This document shows positions 63,644 through 64,000 of a stretch of DNA of 64,000 bases, one piece after another. Each line of letters starts with the position of its first letter. The first letter of the stretch is position 1. The stretch comes from Polyangiaceae bacterium (GTDB taxonomy: Bacteria > Myxococcota_A > Polyangia > Polyangiales > Polyangiaceae): positions 1 to 64,000 of the forward strand of contig JADLEQ010000007.1 in NCBI GenBank assembly GCA_020846005.1. Reading direction: 5' to 3'. The translations under genes were made by a program, and so were the position numbers. Below the pieces are notes generated by a model that made no database searches, was not told the DNA's origin, and saw only the letters and a program-made list of their open reading frames with translations.

Positions 63644-64000
<357 letters not shown>

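Overview
The window is very GC-rich and densely coding, with about 58 genes on both strands, many of them overlapping by a GTGA or ATGA. It reads as a chromosomal segment of a myxobacterium-like organism (Myxococcota, most like the Polyangiales), though without a search this is inference. The clues are lipoproteins with Gly/Ala/Ser linkers, PilZ proteins, a receiver protein with a long Ala/Pro linker and a conserved C-terminal helix, tandem-Cys proteins of a type I associate with myxobacteria, and a MoxR/DUF58/vWA operon. I found no rRNA or tRNA genes, insertion sequences, prophage genes or CRISPR arrays, and no terminator I would stand behind.

Layout. 1-1.7 kb: the tail of a Uma2-type protein running in frame into a DJ-1/YajL gene, then a MntA-HepT toxin-antitoxin pair whose hepT has an in-frame stop. 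1.9-11.1 kb: a lipoprotein, a putative outer-membrane protein, chorismate synthase (aroC), a Tat-exported DUF362 protein whose 3' end is triplicated, the repair helicase Mfd, and a membrane-anchored protein. 11.1-24.6 kb: PilZ, SCP2, pyruvate kinase, a three-gene operon with a 4 x 24-residue Cys-repeat protein, an M16 peptidase overlapped with a PpiD/SurA-like foldase, a second PilZ protein, DinG-like helicase, an MBL-fold hydrolase, and a response regulator with a histone H1-like tail. 24.9-33.6 kb: a five-gene operon of a coiled-coil membrane protein, MoxR ATPase, DUF58 protein and two vWA membrane proteins. 33.9-35.2 kb: arsR-arsM.

35.3-43.3 kb: a Cys-rich lipoprotein, an SDR-MaoC fusion, a RES/Xre toxin-antitoxin pair, TPR and membrane proteins, a double cyclic-nucleotide-binding protein and hrcA. 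43.5-53.6 kb: a receiver protein, valS, a SodC-like lipoprotein that has lost its metal ligands, a large helical lipoprotein, and a small operon of a Tudor-like, a zinc-ribbon and a DUF4403-like protein. 53.7-60.2 kb: gltX, a CPBP membrane protease, arginine decarboxylase (speA), a DUF4105 protein and a polyprenol-phosphate mannosyltransferase-like enzyme. 60.2-64.0 kb: coenzyme F420 genes, with cofG-cofH divergent from cofE-cofD, cofD being cut by the window edge.

The main functional groupings are F420 synthesis, arsenite methylation, envelope protein assembly and quality control, and two toxin-antitoxin modules. The least explained items are the 24-residue Cys-repeat protein, the degenerate SodC-like lipoprotein and the H1-tailed response regulator.
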